The notes: a model not told the origin generated them from the letters alone. DNA of 64,000 nt from Salegentibacter tibetensis (GCF_020164485.1 NZ_JAIQZA010000012.1:39133-103132), one strand, 5' to 3'. Shown: positions 53,676-62,060, counted from the stretch's first letter. Numbers and translations: made by a program.

Positions 53676-53981
53676 TTAGTTAGAATGTGTTTTCATCTGG
53701 CTTTTTCTCTTGCCTAATTGCCGGTCAAGATCTCTAATAGTCTCTGCAGTTGCAGCTTCAAAAGATTTTTCGTTAGATTCAGCAAAGATTTGAGGGCCGG
53801 GAGCGCTTAATTTAATATTGCAGATATAACCTTTAGGATCCTGGGCTTCTTCTTTTTTAAAATATACCTGAGCCTTCACGATCCAGTCATATTTTACTTC
53901 CAGTTTATCTAATTTCTTTTGAGCGAAATCCTGTAGTTTTTCACTTTTATCGAGTTTTACGAATTGATATAATGCTTCCAT
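53676..53981 (-). CDS. hpf: Ribosome hibernation-promoting factor (HPF/RaiA, short form)
   Basis: 101 residues of the S30AE fold: a strand-helix start (ALYQFVKLDKSEKLQDFAQKKLDKLE), the VKAQVYFKKEEAQDPKGYICNIKLSAPG strands, then the conserved FAESNEKSFEAATAETIRDLDRQLGKRK helix. It binds the 30S decoding region in stationary phase. There is no C-terminal dimerisation domain, so it is a short form. An AT-rich leader of about 230 bases lies upstream to the divergent lipoprotein gene. Confidence 0.93.
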   Translation of the reverse strand: MEALYQFVKLDKSEKLQDFAQKKLDKLEVKYDWIVKAQVYFKKEEAQDPKGYICNIKLSAPGPQIFAESNEKSFEAATAETIRDLDRQLGKRKSQMKTHSN

Positions 53982-54214
53982 AAATAAGTTTATTTTGTTA
54001 CAGCCAAGAAACCTATAATTCTATTAGTACCCAAATCAATTAAGTGATTCTTAGCAAAGCTTTAAGATTTTCTTTAAGCATCTAAACTTATTTCTTAGTT
54101 GAAGTTTATATGGTAAGTTATTACTATTTTATGGATTTCCTATTTTAAAGGTCCTTTAAGATTAATCGCCATTTAAACATTGTATCTTAAGCTGAGAATT
54201 TCACATCGAAACCA

Positions 54215-54709
54215 ATGAAGTCACTACTAAGATATTTATATATAATTATCACTCTATTTCTTATTCATAGTTGTGGTAGTAGTGCCTATACGGCAAAAAT
54301 TGCCAGTATTAATTCATTAATTGAAAGTTTGGAGTTTGAAATAGAACATGACTGGGTTTCACCTTTAGGGGGACCCAGAATATATATAATGGATAATCCC
54401 AATTTCATCCGATTTAAAAATGATTCTGTAAACTTGTTTTTGCCATTTTTTGGTGAAAGATTCTCTGGTGGTGGCTACAATAACCAGGGAGGAATTGTCT
54501 ACGAAGGTCCCTTAAATAATTTTGAAATTCTTGATGGCGATAAAAATACGAGGATAATAAAATTTAGAACCAAACAGAGTTCTGAAACTTTAGATTTCAG
54601 CATAAACATTTTTCCGGAGGGAAATGTAACCACCAGAGTAAATAGTACCGAGCGTTCTTTTATATCTTACCAGGGCAGGATAAAAGAACTGGAAGAGCGG
54701 GATGAGTAA
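54215..54709 (+). CDS. DUF4251 lipoprotein
   Basis: 164 residues with a lipoprotein signal peptide, MKSLLRYLYIIITLFLIHSC (Cys20). A DUF4251 pattern follows: a helix (IASINSLIESLEFEIEHDWVSP), then FIRFKNDSVNLFLPFFGERFSGG, GGIVYEGPLNNFEI and VTTRVNSTERSFISYQGRI. Many such lipoproteins occur in Bacteroidota, probably beta-barrel-like calycin folds of the periplasm. The function is unknown. Confidence 0.85.
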   Translation: MKSLLRYLYIIITLFLIHSCGSSAYTAKIASINSLIESLEFEIEHDWVSPLGGPRIYIMDNPNFIRFKNDSVNLFLPFFGERFSGGGYNNQGGIVYEGPLNNFEILDGDKNTRIIKFRTKQSSETLDFSINIFPEGNVTTRVNSTERSFISYQGRIKELEERDE

Positions 54710-54762
54710 TTTTATAAGACTTTTCTAAAGGACAGAAAAAATATGGGTTTCTATTAGACTTA

Positions 54763-54795
<33 letters not shown>

Positions 54796-54870
54796 TCAAC
54801 TGTGCTAGATTGCTAATTCTGTGAATATTCTATTAGTTACGCGTCCGGGTTAATAATATACTTAAAACTG

Positions 54871-54878
54871 TATATTTG
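54871..54878 (+). promoter_or_regulatory. -7 promoter element upstream of the TIR-like gene
   Basis: TATATTTG matches TAnnTTTG. It lies 23 bases before the ATG at 54902 and fits that start rather than the TTG at 55059. The -33 element is not clear. Confidence 0.5.
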
Positions 54879-54901
54879 GAATAATCTAACGAATTAGCGA
54901 G

Positions 54902-55526
54902 ATGAATTTTCACGTACTAGTAGAAACAAAAGAAAAAGTTGGAAAGAATAATACGAATAGAAAATTCTTTGAGCTTGACAAAAACGATCTTCAAGAAATA
55001 AAGGAAGATATTATAATCCCTTAAAGAAAAAATTAATAAGGAAGGCAAAAATAATGTTTTGGAAGAATCTACAACTCTTGACAAATCAAGCGTTTTTATT
55101 GTACACGGACACGATAATCTAGCTAAAGAAGAAGTTGCTCGGTTTGTAGAAAAATTAAAATTAAAAGCAATAATTCTTCATGAACAAGTAAGTTCTGGAA
55201 AAACTATAATTGAAAAAATCGAAGAATATTCTGATGTAGGATTTGCAATAGTACTATACACACCATGCGATGTAGGATCACAAAAAGACAAAAAAGAGCA
55301 ACTGAAACTAAGAGCACGGCAGAATGTAGTCTTTGAACATGGATTTTTAATGGGGAAAATAGGTAGGAAAAATGTTTGTGCTCTTGTTAAAGATAAAGTT
55401 GAAACTCCAAATGATATTTCCGGTGTTGTATATCTTCCAATGGATTATCACAAAGCTTGGCAAATTGCGATAGCCAAAGAAATGAGAAATGCTGGATACA
55501 AAATTGATATGAATATTGTAGTTTAA
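54902..55526 (+). pseudogene. TIR-like predicted nucleotide-binding protein, frame-broken near the N-terminus
   Basis: From the ATG at 54902 a frame of 40 codons (MNFHVLVETKEKVGKNN) ends in TAA at 55022. From 55023 the next frame continues KEKINKEGKNNVLEEST, directly into a TIR_2/PF10137-like domain. That domain has VFIVHGHDNLAKEEVARFVE, the LHEQVSSGKTIIEKI loop with the Ser-Gly-Lys, and RQNVVFEHGFLMGKIG. The domain itself is complete to its C-terminus (YLPMDYHKAW). A one-base change near 55019-55022, possibly with loss of an N-terminal segment, joins the frames. A TTG at 55059 could give a short 155-residue product. Relatives are found with anti-phage systems as NAD- or nucleotide-using effectors. 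Confidence 0.7.
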
Positions 55527-56092
55527 AAAACTTCACCTAATAATTTTTGAACTCTAACCATTTATTATTATAAGGTCACGTTAAAACTTTTGCCATCAAA
55601 GTATTTTTGAGTTGAGGCCTAAAATTATGAAGCTTTATACCAGGTTTATTTTATAAACTCTAATTTCTCCTGGACCTTAAACTTATTGAGCAACTGGATT
55701 TTTCCTGATATTGCCACCGTCCAGCTTATGGCAGATTACCGCGGGCCTATTATTCTTCCTCAGGGAAAAATAGACCCTATGTACGGAATCAACTTATTAG
55801 GAATTAGAAAAGACTTATTCAATAACAGGGCTACGCTTAGCCTTAATGGGGAGTGATATCTTTAATACCCGAAACTTCGGGATACAGACCTCAGATGCGC
55901 AATTCTCACAACAGCGTTTCTTCAACAGGGAAAACCGTATTGCCACCCTGGAGAAAGAGGAAGTTAATAAAGAACGTTATTCTGATGATCCTTTTTGATA
56001 GATTTAAGGATCTTTCTTTATTTAACAGCAAATTAAAATTATCTCTCTAGTATTTTCATAATTTAGATAGTACAAACTAAAAAACTAAGAAT
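55527..56092. other. Gene-free stretch with a receptor-gene stub
   Basis: 566 bases between the TIR-like gene and the coiled-coil lipoprotein gene. The only coding signal is the broken 3' end of an outer-membrane receptor gene (55623-55998). The remainder is AT-rich, with no promoter of the consensus type noticed. Confidence 0.55.
55623..55998 (+). pseudogene. C-terminal stub of a TonB-dependent receptor-like beta-barrel protein
   Basis: One frame from 55623 reads FINSNFSWTLNLLSNW, DYRGPIILPQGKIDPMYG and LGIRKDLFNNRATLSLN, ending at a TGA (55854-55856). One base over, from 55852, it continues SDIFNTRNFGIQTSDAQF, FFNRENRIATLEKEEVNK and ERYSDDPF before a stop (55996-55998). This is the last part of an outer-membrane beta-barrel of the PF14905/TonB-dependent-receptor type, whose end usually reads V-x-D-I-F-N-T-x. 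The bulk of the gene is missing, and there is at least one frameshift. Confidence 0.8.
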
Positions 56093-56602
56093 ATGAGAAA
56101 TTTTGTAATGATTTTAGCCCTGGTGGCTATAGGTTTTACAAGTTGTAATGACAATGCCGGTAAGGATTTGGAAAAGCAACAACAGGAAATAGTAAAGGAA
56201 AATGACAGTATTGTAAGTATGCATAAACAGCTTTCTGCAAAACACCAGGAATTGAGAACAAACCATAACAATGTATCACAACAATTGCGTGGTATGGAAG
56301 AACTTGAAGATTCTACTCAATTAGAAAGACTTGCAGAGCTTGAAGCTCAAATTAGAGATCACCAGGCCAAGTTGGCTGCTCATGAAAAAATGATAAGAAG
56401 CCATAGTGAGCTTAATGAGGGATATGGTTCTTTAAGCAGTGAGGCAAAAAAGGCTCAGATTTCTGAAATGCAAAAAACTCACGATCGTATTATGAGTGAG
56501 CAGGAAGAAATGAAATCTGAACATGAAGATATTGAAAACGGTCATCAGTCTATAAGAGAAAAAGTTGCTCAATCTGAAGAGGATTCAGAAAACGAGATGT
56601 AG
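56093..56602 (+). CDS. Coiled-coil lipoprotein, unknown family
   Basis: 169 residues with a signal peptide and lipobox (MRNFVMILALVAIGFTSC, Cys18). The remaining chain is one long charged alpha helix (about 25-165) with Glu/Lys/Gln heptads, for example EKQQQEIVKENDSIVSMHKQ and HDRIMSEQEEMKSEHEDIE. There is no catalytic motif. It may be a periplasmic spacer or adaptor attached to a membrane. The repeat element 56627-56756 follows. Confidence 0.75.
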   Translation: MRNFVMILALVAIGFTSCNDNAGKDLEKQQQEIVKENDSIVSMHKQLSAKHQELRTNHNNVSQQLRGMEELEDSTQLERLAELEAQIRDHQAKLAAHEKMIRSHSELNEGYGSLSSEAKKAQISEMQKTHDRIMSEQEEMKSEHEDIENGHQSIREKVAQSEEDSENEM

Positions 56603-56626
56603 TTTAAGTTTTAAAGACTAAGTATC

Positions 56627-56756
56627 AAAGGCTGTCTATAAAGATCTATTTTCGTCAAGCTGAACTTGTTTCAGCTTCTAACATGTTTGGATATCAACAA
56701 CTTATATTCTGAAACAAGTTCAGAATGACGTTAACATTACTTTATAGACAGTCTTT
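56627..56756. repeat. 130-bp palindromic repeat element, copy 2 (MITE-like)
   Basis: The ends GCTGTCTATAAAG (56631-56643) and CTTTATAGACAGT (56740-56752) are inverted copies with one mismatch. The core 56654-56688 matches 15217-15250 in copy 1. It also contains TTCTGAAACAAGTTCAGAAT (56707-56726), a palindrome-rich segment. The element lies between convergent genes (lipoprotein and msrA), where it can end transcription. Confidence 0.75.
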
Positions 56757-56761
56757 TTATT

Positions 56762-57253
56762 TTAAGCCAAATCCTTAAAAAACTTTTTTCTCAACAAGCT
56801 AAGTTTTGGATGGATAAAATTTCTACAAAAAGGTCTATCGGGGCCTTTTTGATAATAATTCTGGATTTCTTTCCTGGAAGCTTCAAATAACGCAAACGGC
56901 AATACTTTCGTGATAATCTCTTCTTCGAAATGTGACTGCAAATTTAAAATGATTTCTGAAGCTTTTTCCTTAGTACTTTTATCAAAATAATAAACGGCCG
57001 ACCTGTATTTTTCCCGCATGCTGTGGCTAGATGTGCTTTGGTGGGTATGTAGGTGAATTTCAATTAAACGAGCCAGGGGAATTTCTTTATTATTAAAATG
57101 AACAATAACAGCCTCCGAAAAATCAGCATCTTTACCCGTAGAGGCTATATAGCCCTGTTCCACCAGTTTCACCCCAATTATTTGCTGAAAAACAGCTTCA
57201 GTACACCAATGGCAGCCGCCCCCAAATGCTATTTTTTCAAATTTTTCACTCAT
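56762..57253 (-). CDS. msrA: Peptide-methionine (S)-S-oxide reductase
   Basis: Repairs oxidised methionine in proteins. 163 residues with the catalytic GGGCHWC: Cys14 is the nucleophile (the usual GCFWC reads GCHWC). The later HLHTHQSTSSHSMREKYRSAVYYF provides the substrate-contact region of MsrA. The last Cys (Cys143, in RPFCRNFIHPKL) may act as resolving residue. The oxidoreductase gene lies upstream on the same strand with 12 bases between. The family is certain, though the His for Phe change next to the nucleophile is unusual. Confidence 0.9.
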   Translation of the reverse strand: MSEKFEKIAFGGGCHWCTEAVFQQIIGVKLVEQGYIASTGKDADFSEAVIVHFNNKEIPLARLIEIHLHTHQSTSSHSMREKYRSAVYYFDKSTKEKASEIILNLQSHFEEEIITKVLPFALFEASRKEIQNYYQKGPDRPFCRNFIHPKLSLLRKKFFKDLA

Positions 57254-57265
57254 AAATTAAATATA

Positions 57266-58522
57266 CTAACTAATTGAACCGCCTTCCAGGTTTTTTATTA
57301 GCCCTAAAGCTGCACGCTCACCGGAAAGCATCGCTGCGTTTTGGGAAGCATTTAGTAATTGATCGCCGGCCAGAAAAATAGTATTGTTCAATTGAGTCTC
57401 GGTAGGATCCATTTCATACTGTAAATCCTCAATTTTTGGAAGTGCTTTTTTAATAAAATAATGTTTTAAAAATCTTGCCTCCCCTACTCCACAGTATTTT
57501 TTAAGATCCTGTTCCACTTTTTTCTGAAGCTCAGCCAGGGACAAGTCGGTTTGTTTTACTACCGTAACCGACAGCAATTCTTTTCCTCCATTAGAGCCGG
57601 TGGCTACGCTGGTATGATAGAAGATATTATTGATTATAGCATCCTCATCGGTTATCAAGCCAATCAATGGTTTTTCTATTACTCGTTTTTCTGTTTCAAA
57701 ATAAAAAGTATGGCAGGATCTCCAATGGGTTTCCTGATTTTTTAAATTATTAACCAACGTACTGGCCTCCGTAGCAATGATCGTAAAATGAGCCTTGATA
57801 GTCTCTCCATTTTCCAGAATTACTTCTCCCTCTTTTACCTGATTTACCGGGGTTTTAAAATGAATTTTGGTGTTTTTTAAACGGCCGGCGATGTGTTTAG
57901 AGATGTCTCCCATTCCCTGCTTTGGGATTACCGCAAGTCCCTCTCCAAACATTTTGAATACAAATTCAAACATGCTGCTCGATGTTTCCAGGTTTGGTTC
58001 CAGAAAGATACCGCTGAAAAAAGGTTTAAAAAATATGGTGATAATAGCTTCTGAAAAGCCTTTTTGCTGAAGATATTCTAAACTTGTACCTACGTGGCTT
58101 TCAAAAATTTCTTCAACCGATTTCTTCTTGAGAACCTTATAGAGGTTTAGAATCTTTAGTTTATCTGAAAAGTTGCCGATTCCGGCGAAAATTGTGGGCA
58201 ATAATAAGGAAGCACTCCGTAAGGGATCTCCAATGGTTTTGGATTTTCCATTTTCAAAAATTACTGCACCGGGTAATAATTCCTGTAAATCCAGTTTTTT
58301 ATAATCAAGATATTCTTTGGCTTTTGGATAGGCACTTAGCAGTACCTGGAAACCCCGGTCTAGTTGATAGCCTTCTACAATATCGGTTTTAATACGGCCT
58401 CCCACCCTATCTGAAGCTTCATAAATTTCAGGCGAATAGCCTTGATCTTCCAGTACTTTCGCAGCCACAAGTCCGCTAAGGCCTGCGCCGATAATTTTAA
58501 TTCTATAATCAGGTTTTTCCAT
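57266..58522 (-). CDS. FAD-dependent amine oxidase/phytoene-desaturase-like protein
   Basis: The ATG at 58522 (MEKPDYRIKIIGAGLSGLVAAKVLE) is preferred; 58570 adds 16 residues of poor N-terminus. The roughly 418 residues start with the FAD motif GAGLSGLVAAKVLEDQGY and EASDRVGGRIKTD (about 10-48). A central region with FFSGIFLEPNLETSS and a C-terminal GDQLLNASQNAAMLSGERAAL, the second FAD contact, follow. The class holds protoporphyrinogen oxidases and carotenoid desaturases. The substrate is unknown, and no crt genes are nearby. It is co-directional with msrA. Confidence 0.85.
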   Translation of the reverse strand: MEKPDYRIKIIGAGLSGLVAAKVLEDQGYSPEIYEASDRVGGRIKTDIVEGYQLDRGFQVLLSAYPKAKEYLDYKKLDLQELLPGAVIFENGKSKTIGDPLRSASLLLPTIFAGIGNFSDKLKILNLYKVLKKKSVEEIFESHVGTSLEYLQQKGFSEAIITIFFKPFFSGIFLEPNLETSSSMFEFVFKMFGEGLAVIPKQGMGDISKHIAGRLKNTKIHFKTPVNQVKEGEVILENGETIKAHFTIIATEASTLVNNLKNQETHWRSCHTFYFETEKRVIEKPLIGLITDEDAIINNIFYHTSVATGSNGGKELLSVTVVKQTDLSLAELQKKVEQDLKKYCGVGEARFLKHYFIKKALPKIEDLQYEMDPTETQLNNTIFLAGDQLLNASQNAAMLSGERAALGLIKNLEGGSIS

Positions 58523-58633
58523 ACTAATATCTTGGGTAGTTTCAAAAATACAGCTTTTAATAAGGATCAAAGCCTGTACAAATGTTAAGGAAATAGATAG
58601 GATGTTGGGATAATATTTCCTTCAGCAAAACCC

Positions 58634-58666
58634 ATAAAAAAACCCACACTAGTTAAACCGTGGGTT
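58634..58666 (-). terminator. Terminator for the J-domain/KTSC gene
   Basis: On the minus strand AACCCAC (58660-58666) and GTGGGTT (58641-58647) pair around a 12-base loop, followed by a T run (58634-58640 read as A on the plus strand). Confidence 0.75.
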
Positions 58667-58691
58667 CATTTTAAATATAAGTTCTGATAAC

Positions 58692-59147
58692 CTAAGCGGT
58701 TTCCAGCTCAAGGTCCTTTTTCGATTTTCTATATAAGAAAGAGTTGTAAATGTTTCTTTTGGCAAATCTTACCTGTTTATCTGAACTGATAAATTTGATA
58801 AAGAGTTTTTTGTTCACTCCAAAATATTCGTAAGTTGTGCCATTGGTGAAAGAGATCTCCAGTAAATTTCCTTTATGCTGGTAATCTGCAATTCCGGCTT
58901 CGTTTATGGTGCGGTTATACTCTTCCAGGTTAGCTTCCTTTGTTTGAGGCGCAATGCTTACCAGGAAATGGTATCCGTCTATAATTTCTTTACTTTTTAT
59001 TTCAGCTTCGGCGTGCTTTTCGTCAGTTTCCCTGAATTTATCGGGATGCCATTCTTTAACCAGGTTTCGATAGCTGGTTTTAAGTTCTTTAAGGTCTATT
59101 TCCTTTTCAACATTAAAGAGTTTTTTGTATTGGTTTACACGCTTCAT
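58692..59147 (-). CDS. J-domain plus KTSC domain protein
   Basis: 151 residues. The N-terminal J-domain has YRNLVKEWHPDKFRE with His34-Pro35-Asp36, the HPD motif that stimulates DnaK. The C-terminal KTSC-like domain (about 85-145) has ISFTNGTTYEYFGVNKKLFIKF and SFLYRKSKKDLELE. The combination suggests a small co-chaperone directed by the KTSC domain to lysyl-tRNA synthetase-like or other partners. The exact partner is unknown. It is a single gene with its own terminator. Confidence 0.88.
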   Translation of the reverse strand: MKRVNQYKKLFNVEKEIDLKELKTSYRNLVKEWHPDKFRETDEKHAEAEIKSKEIIDGYHFLVSIAPQTKEANLEEYNRTINEAGIADYQHKGNLLEISFTNGTTYEYFGVNKKLFIKFISSDKQVRFAKRNIYNSFLYRKSKKDLELETA

Positions 59148-59230
59148 TACTTTAATTTTTTAATAAGCGGCAAAACTACTTCTTTTTATTGGATAGTAGG
59201 CTGGTTATTTAATAAGTGTTTCACTTCAAC

Positions 59231-59347
59231 TTAATTAAGCTTTTGTATATATACCCAATCCAGCAATTCGTAGGTAATTATACCGGCAATTAGGGCTACA
59301 ATAAATTTCAGCCAATTATCTTTTAACCATTCTAAAAAGCATTTCAT
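59231..59347 (-). CDS. Possible 38-residue membrane protein
   Basis: The frame reads MKCFLEWLKDNWLKFIVALI, then AGIITYELLDWVYIQKLN. It has a Met start, a single hydrophobic helix (about residues 14-31) and an amphipathic Trp-rich N-terminus, typical of small membrane peptides. No family is recognised. Evidence is only the composition and an intact frame, and a chance frame cannot be excluded. Confidence 0.4.
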   Translation of the reverse strand: MKCFLEWLKDNWLKFIVALIAGIITYELLDWVYIQKLN

Positions 59348-59549
59348 CTAATTACCGTATCAATTTGTATTCAGCTAGAGCTGAACTATCAAAGATATTC
59401 CCTATTCCTGAAAATATTTTACGGAAATCCACATTACTACTGTTAAAATCTTAAATAGAGTAATTTTTCTAGTTAAGTTTTTTTAATCAAGAACTTCGGG
59501 GTAAGCCACGAGGTATGAATTGGAAAACTATTTTATAATTTCGAGGAAA

Positions 59550-59606
59550 GCCTGCCTGAATGATTCGGGCAAGCCTCGTGTAATTAAACCCTCAATGAGG
59601 GATTAA
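59550..59606 (+). repeat. Dispersed GC-rich repeat, copy 2
   Basis: GCCTGAATGATTCGGGCAAG (positions 59554-59573) is followed by AATTAAACCCTCAATGAGGG, nearly identical to copy 1 at 50818-50862. It ends at the stop codon of the VF530 gene. Confidence 0.7.
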
Positions 59607-59608
59607 AC

Positions 59609-59824
59609 TTAAAGCGAATCAAGATAGAGATTTTCTACTTTAGTCCTGGCCCAGGGTGTTTTTCGTAAGAATTTTAAGCTTGATTTAATTGAAGGATCCT
59701 GGGAAAAGCATTTAATATTTATCCTTTTCCCCATTTCTTCCCAGCCATATCGCTCCACCAGAAATTCCAGAATTTCAGTAAGCTTTACCCCGTGCAGCGG
59801 ATTGTTGGGTTGTTGGTTTTCCAT
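59609..59824 (-). CDS. VF530 family DNA-binding protein
   Basis: 71 residues, [19 protein letters not shown], then [36 protein letters not shown] and VENLYL. This is the VF530/DUF2132 signature (NPLHG.TLE.ML..LV..YGW, C-terminal TPWAR..VE.LY). Family members are small DNA-binding proteins of unknown role. The DEAD helicase gene lies 20 bases upstream on the same strand. Confidence 0.9.
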   Translation of the reverse strand: MENQQPNNPLHGVKLTEILEFLVERYGWEEMGKRINIKCFSQDPSIKSSLKFLRKTPWARTKVENLYLDSL

Positions 59825-59844
59825 AATTAATAAAGTACTATTTA

Positions 59845-61146
59845 TTAAACATAGCGTACTCTTACTTTTTTCTTTTTCAACTTAGAATTGTTAAGCGATT
59901 GGATTAGTTCATCAGCTTTTTTCTCGGGTACCGCGACAAATGCGCAATCCTGTTTAAGTTCAATAAGCCCCAGTTCTTCCTTTTTAAGATTTCCCTGCTT
60001 TAAGAATAGTCCGGCAATGTCTCCTTTTGAAATTTTATCCTTTCTACCTCCCGAAATGAATAAAGTAGTTTTTTCAACTACATCAGTATCGGTTTTTGAC
60101 TCCTGAATCTTATAATTATTACTATTAATAAAATCGGGAAGTGTTTTTCTATCAGAAAGCACATAGGCGATCCCCTCCTGGTGCATTCTTGCGGTACGAC
60201 CGTTTCTATGCGTAAATTCAGATGCTTTAAAAGGTAATTGGTAATGAATTATAAAGTCAATTTCCGGAACATCAATCCCGCGGGCAGCGAGATCTGTAGC
60301 GATTAGTATTCTATGGGTTCCATTTCTGAATTTTATAAGCGATCTTTCCCTGTCTTTCTGCTCCATTCCCCCGGAAAATATACCGTGTTCGATGTTATTT
60401 CTATTCAGGAAATCACTCACTTCAGCAATACTGTCTTTCAAATTACAGAAGATAATTCCGGAGTCTTTTGCGTTTTCTGAAAGCAGGTTCACCAGGCTTT
60501 GAAGTTTCGTTTTGGGATTTACCTGTATGGTCTTAATTTCTAAAGAAGGCTGTTCCCCTTTTAGATAATCTATTCGCTTAGGATTTTTTAGGCCCACAAA
60601 ACCGGGAACGTCAATATTTTGGGTAGCTGAAGTCAGGATGCGCTTTTGCAAGCCGGGGAGTTCAGCAATAATTTCTTTCATTTCATTCTCAAAACCTACT
60701 TCTAAAGATTTATCAAATTCGTCTAAAACAAGTGCTTTAATATTTTTAGTAGCAAAGGTTTCCCTTCTAAAATGATCGGCAATTCTTCCGGGTGTGCCTA
60801 TCAGGATTGAGGGGGCGTGTTGTAATTCTATTTTATCTTTAGAAAAGGCCCTTCCTCCGTATACGGCATTTGCTTTAAAACCGGCGCCCATTTCCCTGGT
60901 TACCTGTTCTATTTGAATAGCCAGTTCTCGTGATGGCACTAAAATTAATGCCTGCACCTCTGCCAGATCAGGATCTAATATTTCTAGTAAGGGAAGTAAA
61001 AATGCCAGGGTTTTCCCCGAACCGGTTGGGGATAACAACACTGTGTTTGGATTTTCACCAATGGTTTTATATGCTTCCTGCTGCATAGCATTAAGCTGGG
61101 AAATCTCCAGTTTATCCAGAATTTCCTGTAAATTTTTAGTTTGCAT
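59845..61146 (-). CDS. DEAD-box ATP-dependent RNA helicase
   Basis: 433 residues. RecA domain 1 has Q-motif context ([17 protein letters not shown]), Walker A SPTGSGKT (about 39-46), PSRELA, TPGR and LDEFDKS (Walker B is DEFD, in place of DEAD). SAT is in TSATQ. Domain 2 has [19 protein letters not shown] and [11 protein letters not shown]-terminal DbpA-like RNA-binding domain (about 345-433, with [17 protein letters not shown] and [15 protein letters not shown]) suggests a DbpA-type role in large-subunit ribosome assembly. The DEFD variation is unusual but known. Confidence 0.93.
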   Translation of the reverse strand: MQTKNLQEILDKLEISQLNAMQQEAYKTIGENPNTVLLSPTGSGKTLAFLLPLLEILDPDLAEVQALILVPSRELAIQIEQVTREMGAGFKANAVYGGRAFSKDKIELQHAPSILIGTPGRIADHFRRETFATKNIKALVLDEFDKSLEVGFENEMKEIIAELPGLQKRILTSATQNIDVPGFVGLKNPKRIDYLKGEQPSLEIKTIQVNPKTKLQSLVNLLSENAKDSGIIFCNLKDSIAEVSDFLNRNNIEHGIFSGGMEQKDRERSLIKFRNGTHRILIATDLAARGIDVPEIDFIIHYQLPFKASEFTHRNGRTARMHQEGIAYVLSDRKTLPDFINSNNYKIQESKTDTDVVEKTTLFISGGRKDKISKGDIAGLFLKQGNLKKEELGLIELKQDCAFVAVPEKKADELIQSLNNSKLKKKKVRVRYV

Positions 61147-61225
61147 GTCTTTAAAAATAATAAAGCCTTAAAACAGACTTTGAAGGGATAAACCCTATTT
61201 AAGGAAAGATAGTTAATAATAAAAG

Positions 61226-61258
61226 AAAGGTTCAGCAATAATAGATTACCGAACCTTT
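61226..61258 (-). terminator. Hairpin between helicase and cold-shock genes
   Basis: AAAGGTTC (61226-61233) and GAACCTTT (61251-61258) are inverted repeats with a 17-base loop. On the minus strand the exit side continues in T-rich DNA (CTTTTATTATT), placing it after the csp gene. Confidence 0.6.
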
Positions 61259-61302
61259 TATGAGAGTTGAGAAATACTCGATAATCGAGATTTAAATGCT
61301 CC

Positions 61303-61337
61303 GAGGCCTGCCCGAATCATTCAGGCGGGCTTGCCTC
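61303..61337 (-). repeat. Dispersed GC-rich repeat, copy 3 (inverted)
   Basis: GAGGCCTGCCCGAATCATTC (61303-61322) followed by AGGCGGGCTTGCCTC is the reverse complement of the core in copies 1 and 2. GAGGCCTGCCCG and CGGGCTTGCCTC also form an imperfect hairpin by themselves. Confidence 0.7.
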
Positions 61338-61389
61338 AAATTAAACAATTGTTCAGTATGAATGTCTCGTGAGCTTGCTCCGAAGTAGT

Positions 61390-61842
61390 TTATTGTTGTT
61401 TAACGCGAACGGCGTTCATACCTTTCATTCCTCGTTCCAGTTCAAAAGTTACCTTGTCGTTTTCATCGATCTCATCGATTAATCCGGTAACGTGAACAAA
61501 ATATTTTTCGTTGTTCTCTGTGTCAATAATAAATCCGAAACCTTTAGAATGGTCAAAGAAAGAAACCTTTCCGTTTCTTTGCGGATCTTCTTCTGGCATG
61601 TCCTCTTTCTTAGGAACACCAATTTCTATACTATCGGCTTCAACTTCAACTTTGTTAGAAGGATCTGGCGGAGTATCGGTAAGATTTCCATCAGCATCTA
61701 CATACGCGATCATATCTTCAAAATTACCGCCTTTGTTGGAGTTTTCTTTACGCTCCTGCTTCTTAGCTTCCTTTTCTTTGCGCTTTTTTATTTTCTTTTT
61801 TTCTTTTTCAGTTTTACTGAATGTCTGCTGCGATTTGCCCAT
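61390..61842 (-). CDS. Cold-shock domain protein with basic N-terminal arm
   Basis: 150 residues. The N-terminal third is a Lys/Glu-rich arm (FSKTEKEKKKIKKRKEKEAK). An acidic linker (YVDADGNLTDTPPDP) follows. The C-terminal cold-shock fold (about 88-150) has GKVSFFDHSKGFGFI with the RNP1 motif KGFGFI, an RNP2-like YFVHV and VTFELERGMKGMNAVRV. The protein binds single-stranded RNA or DNA. A promoter at 61980-61987 would leave a leader of about 130 bases, as in cold-shock genes. Confidence 0.92.
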   Translation of the reverse strand: MGKSQQTFSKTEKEKKKIKKRKEKEAKKQERKENSNKGGNFEDMIAYVDADGNLTDTPPDPSNKVEVEADSIEIGVPKKEDMPEEDPQRNGKVSFFDHSKGFGFIIDTENNEKYFVHVTGLIDEIDENDKVTFELERGMKGMNAVRVKQQ

Positions 61843-61979
61843 TAATTAATTTTAATTAGTAATTGAGTGAGTAAGCTTGAATTTTTCCTGAAGATTTTTG
61901 TGGTAGTAACCCGGCTTGTAATGCCATTAATCTTCATTAAATGTAAAGAATCCCAATAAGGATACTGCTTAAACTTCTA

Positions 61980-61987
61980 CAAAGATA
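61980..61987 (-). promoter_or_regulatory. -7 promoter element of the cold-shock gene
   Basis: On the minus strand TATCTTTG matches TAnnTTTG about 138 bases before the csp start codon, implying a long 5' untranslated region. There is no TTG at the best distance, so the match is partial. Confidence 0.4.
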
Positions 61988-62060
61988 AGTGATAGAAATT
62001 AAATTACTTAATTTGAAGCAAATAAATAATTAATGATTTCTGTAAAATGTTGTTTTCCTT

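Larger units (their letters stand above)
59148..59608. other. Intergenic stretch with a small ORF and repeat
   Basis: 461 bases. It contains a possible 38-codon membrane-protein frame on the minus strand (59231-59347) and a dispersed GC-rich repeat copy (59550-59606). The rest shows no gene-like signal. Confidence 0.5.

Noticed and set aside
55853..56050. 65-codon frame MISLIPETSGY after the TIR-like gene
   Set aside because: It is the wrong frame of the receptor stub; the frame one base over (55852-55998) reads a sensible barrel C-terminus.
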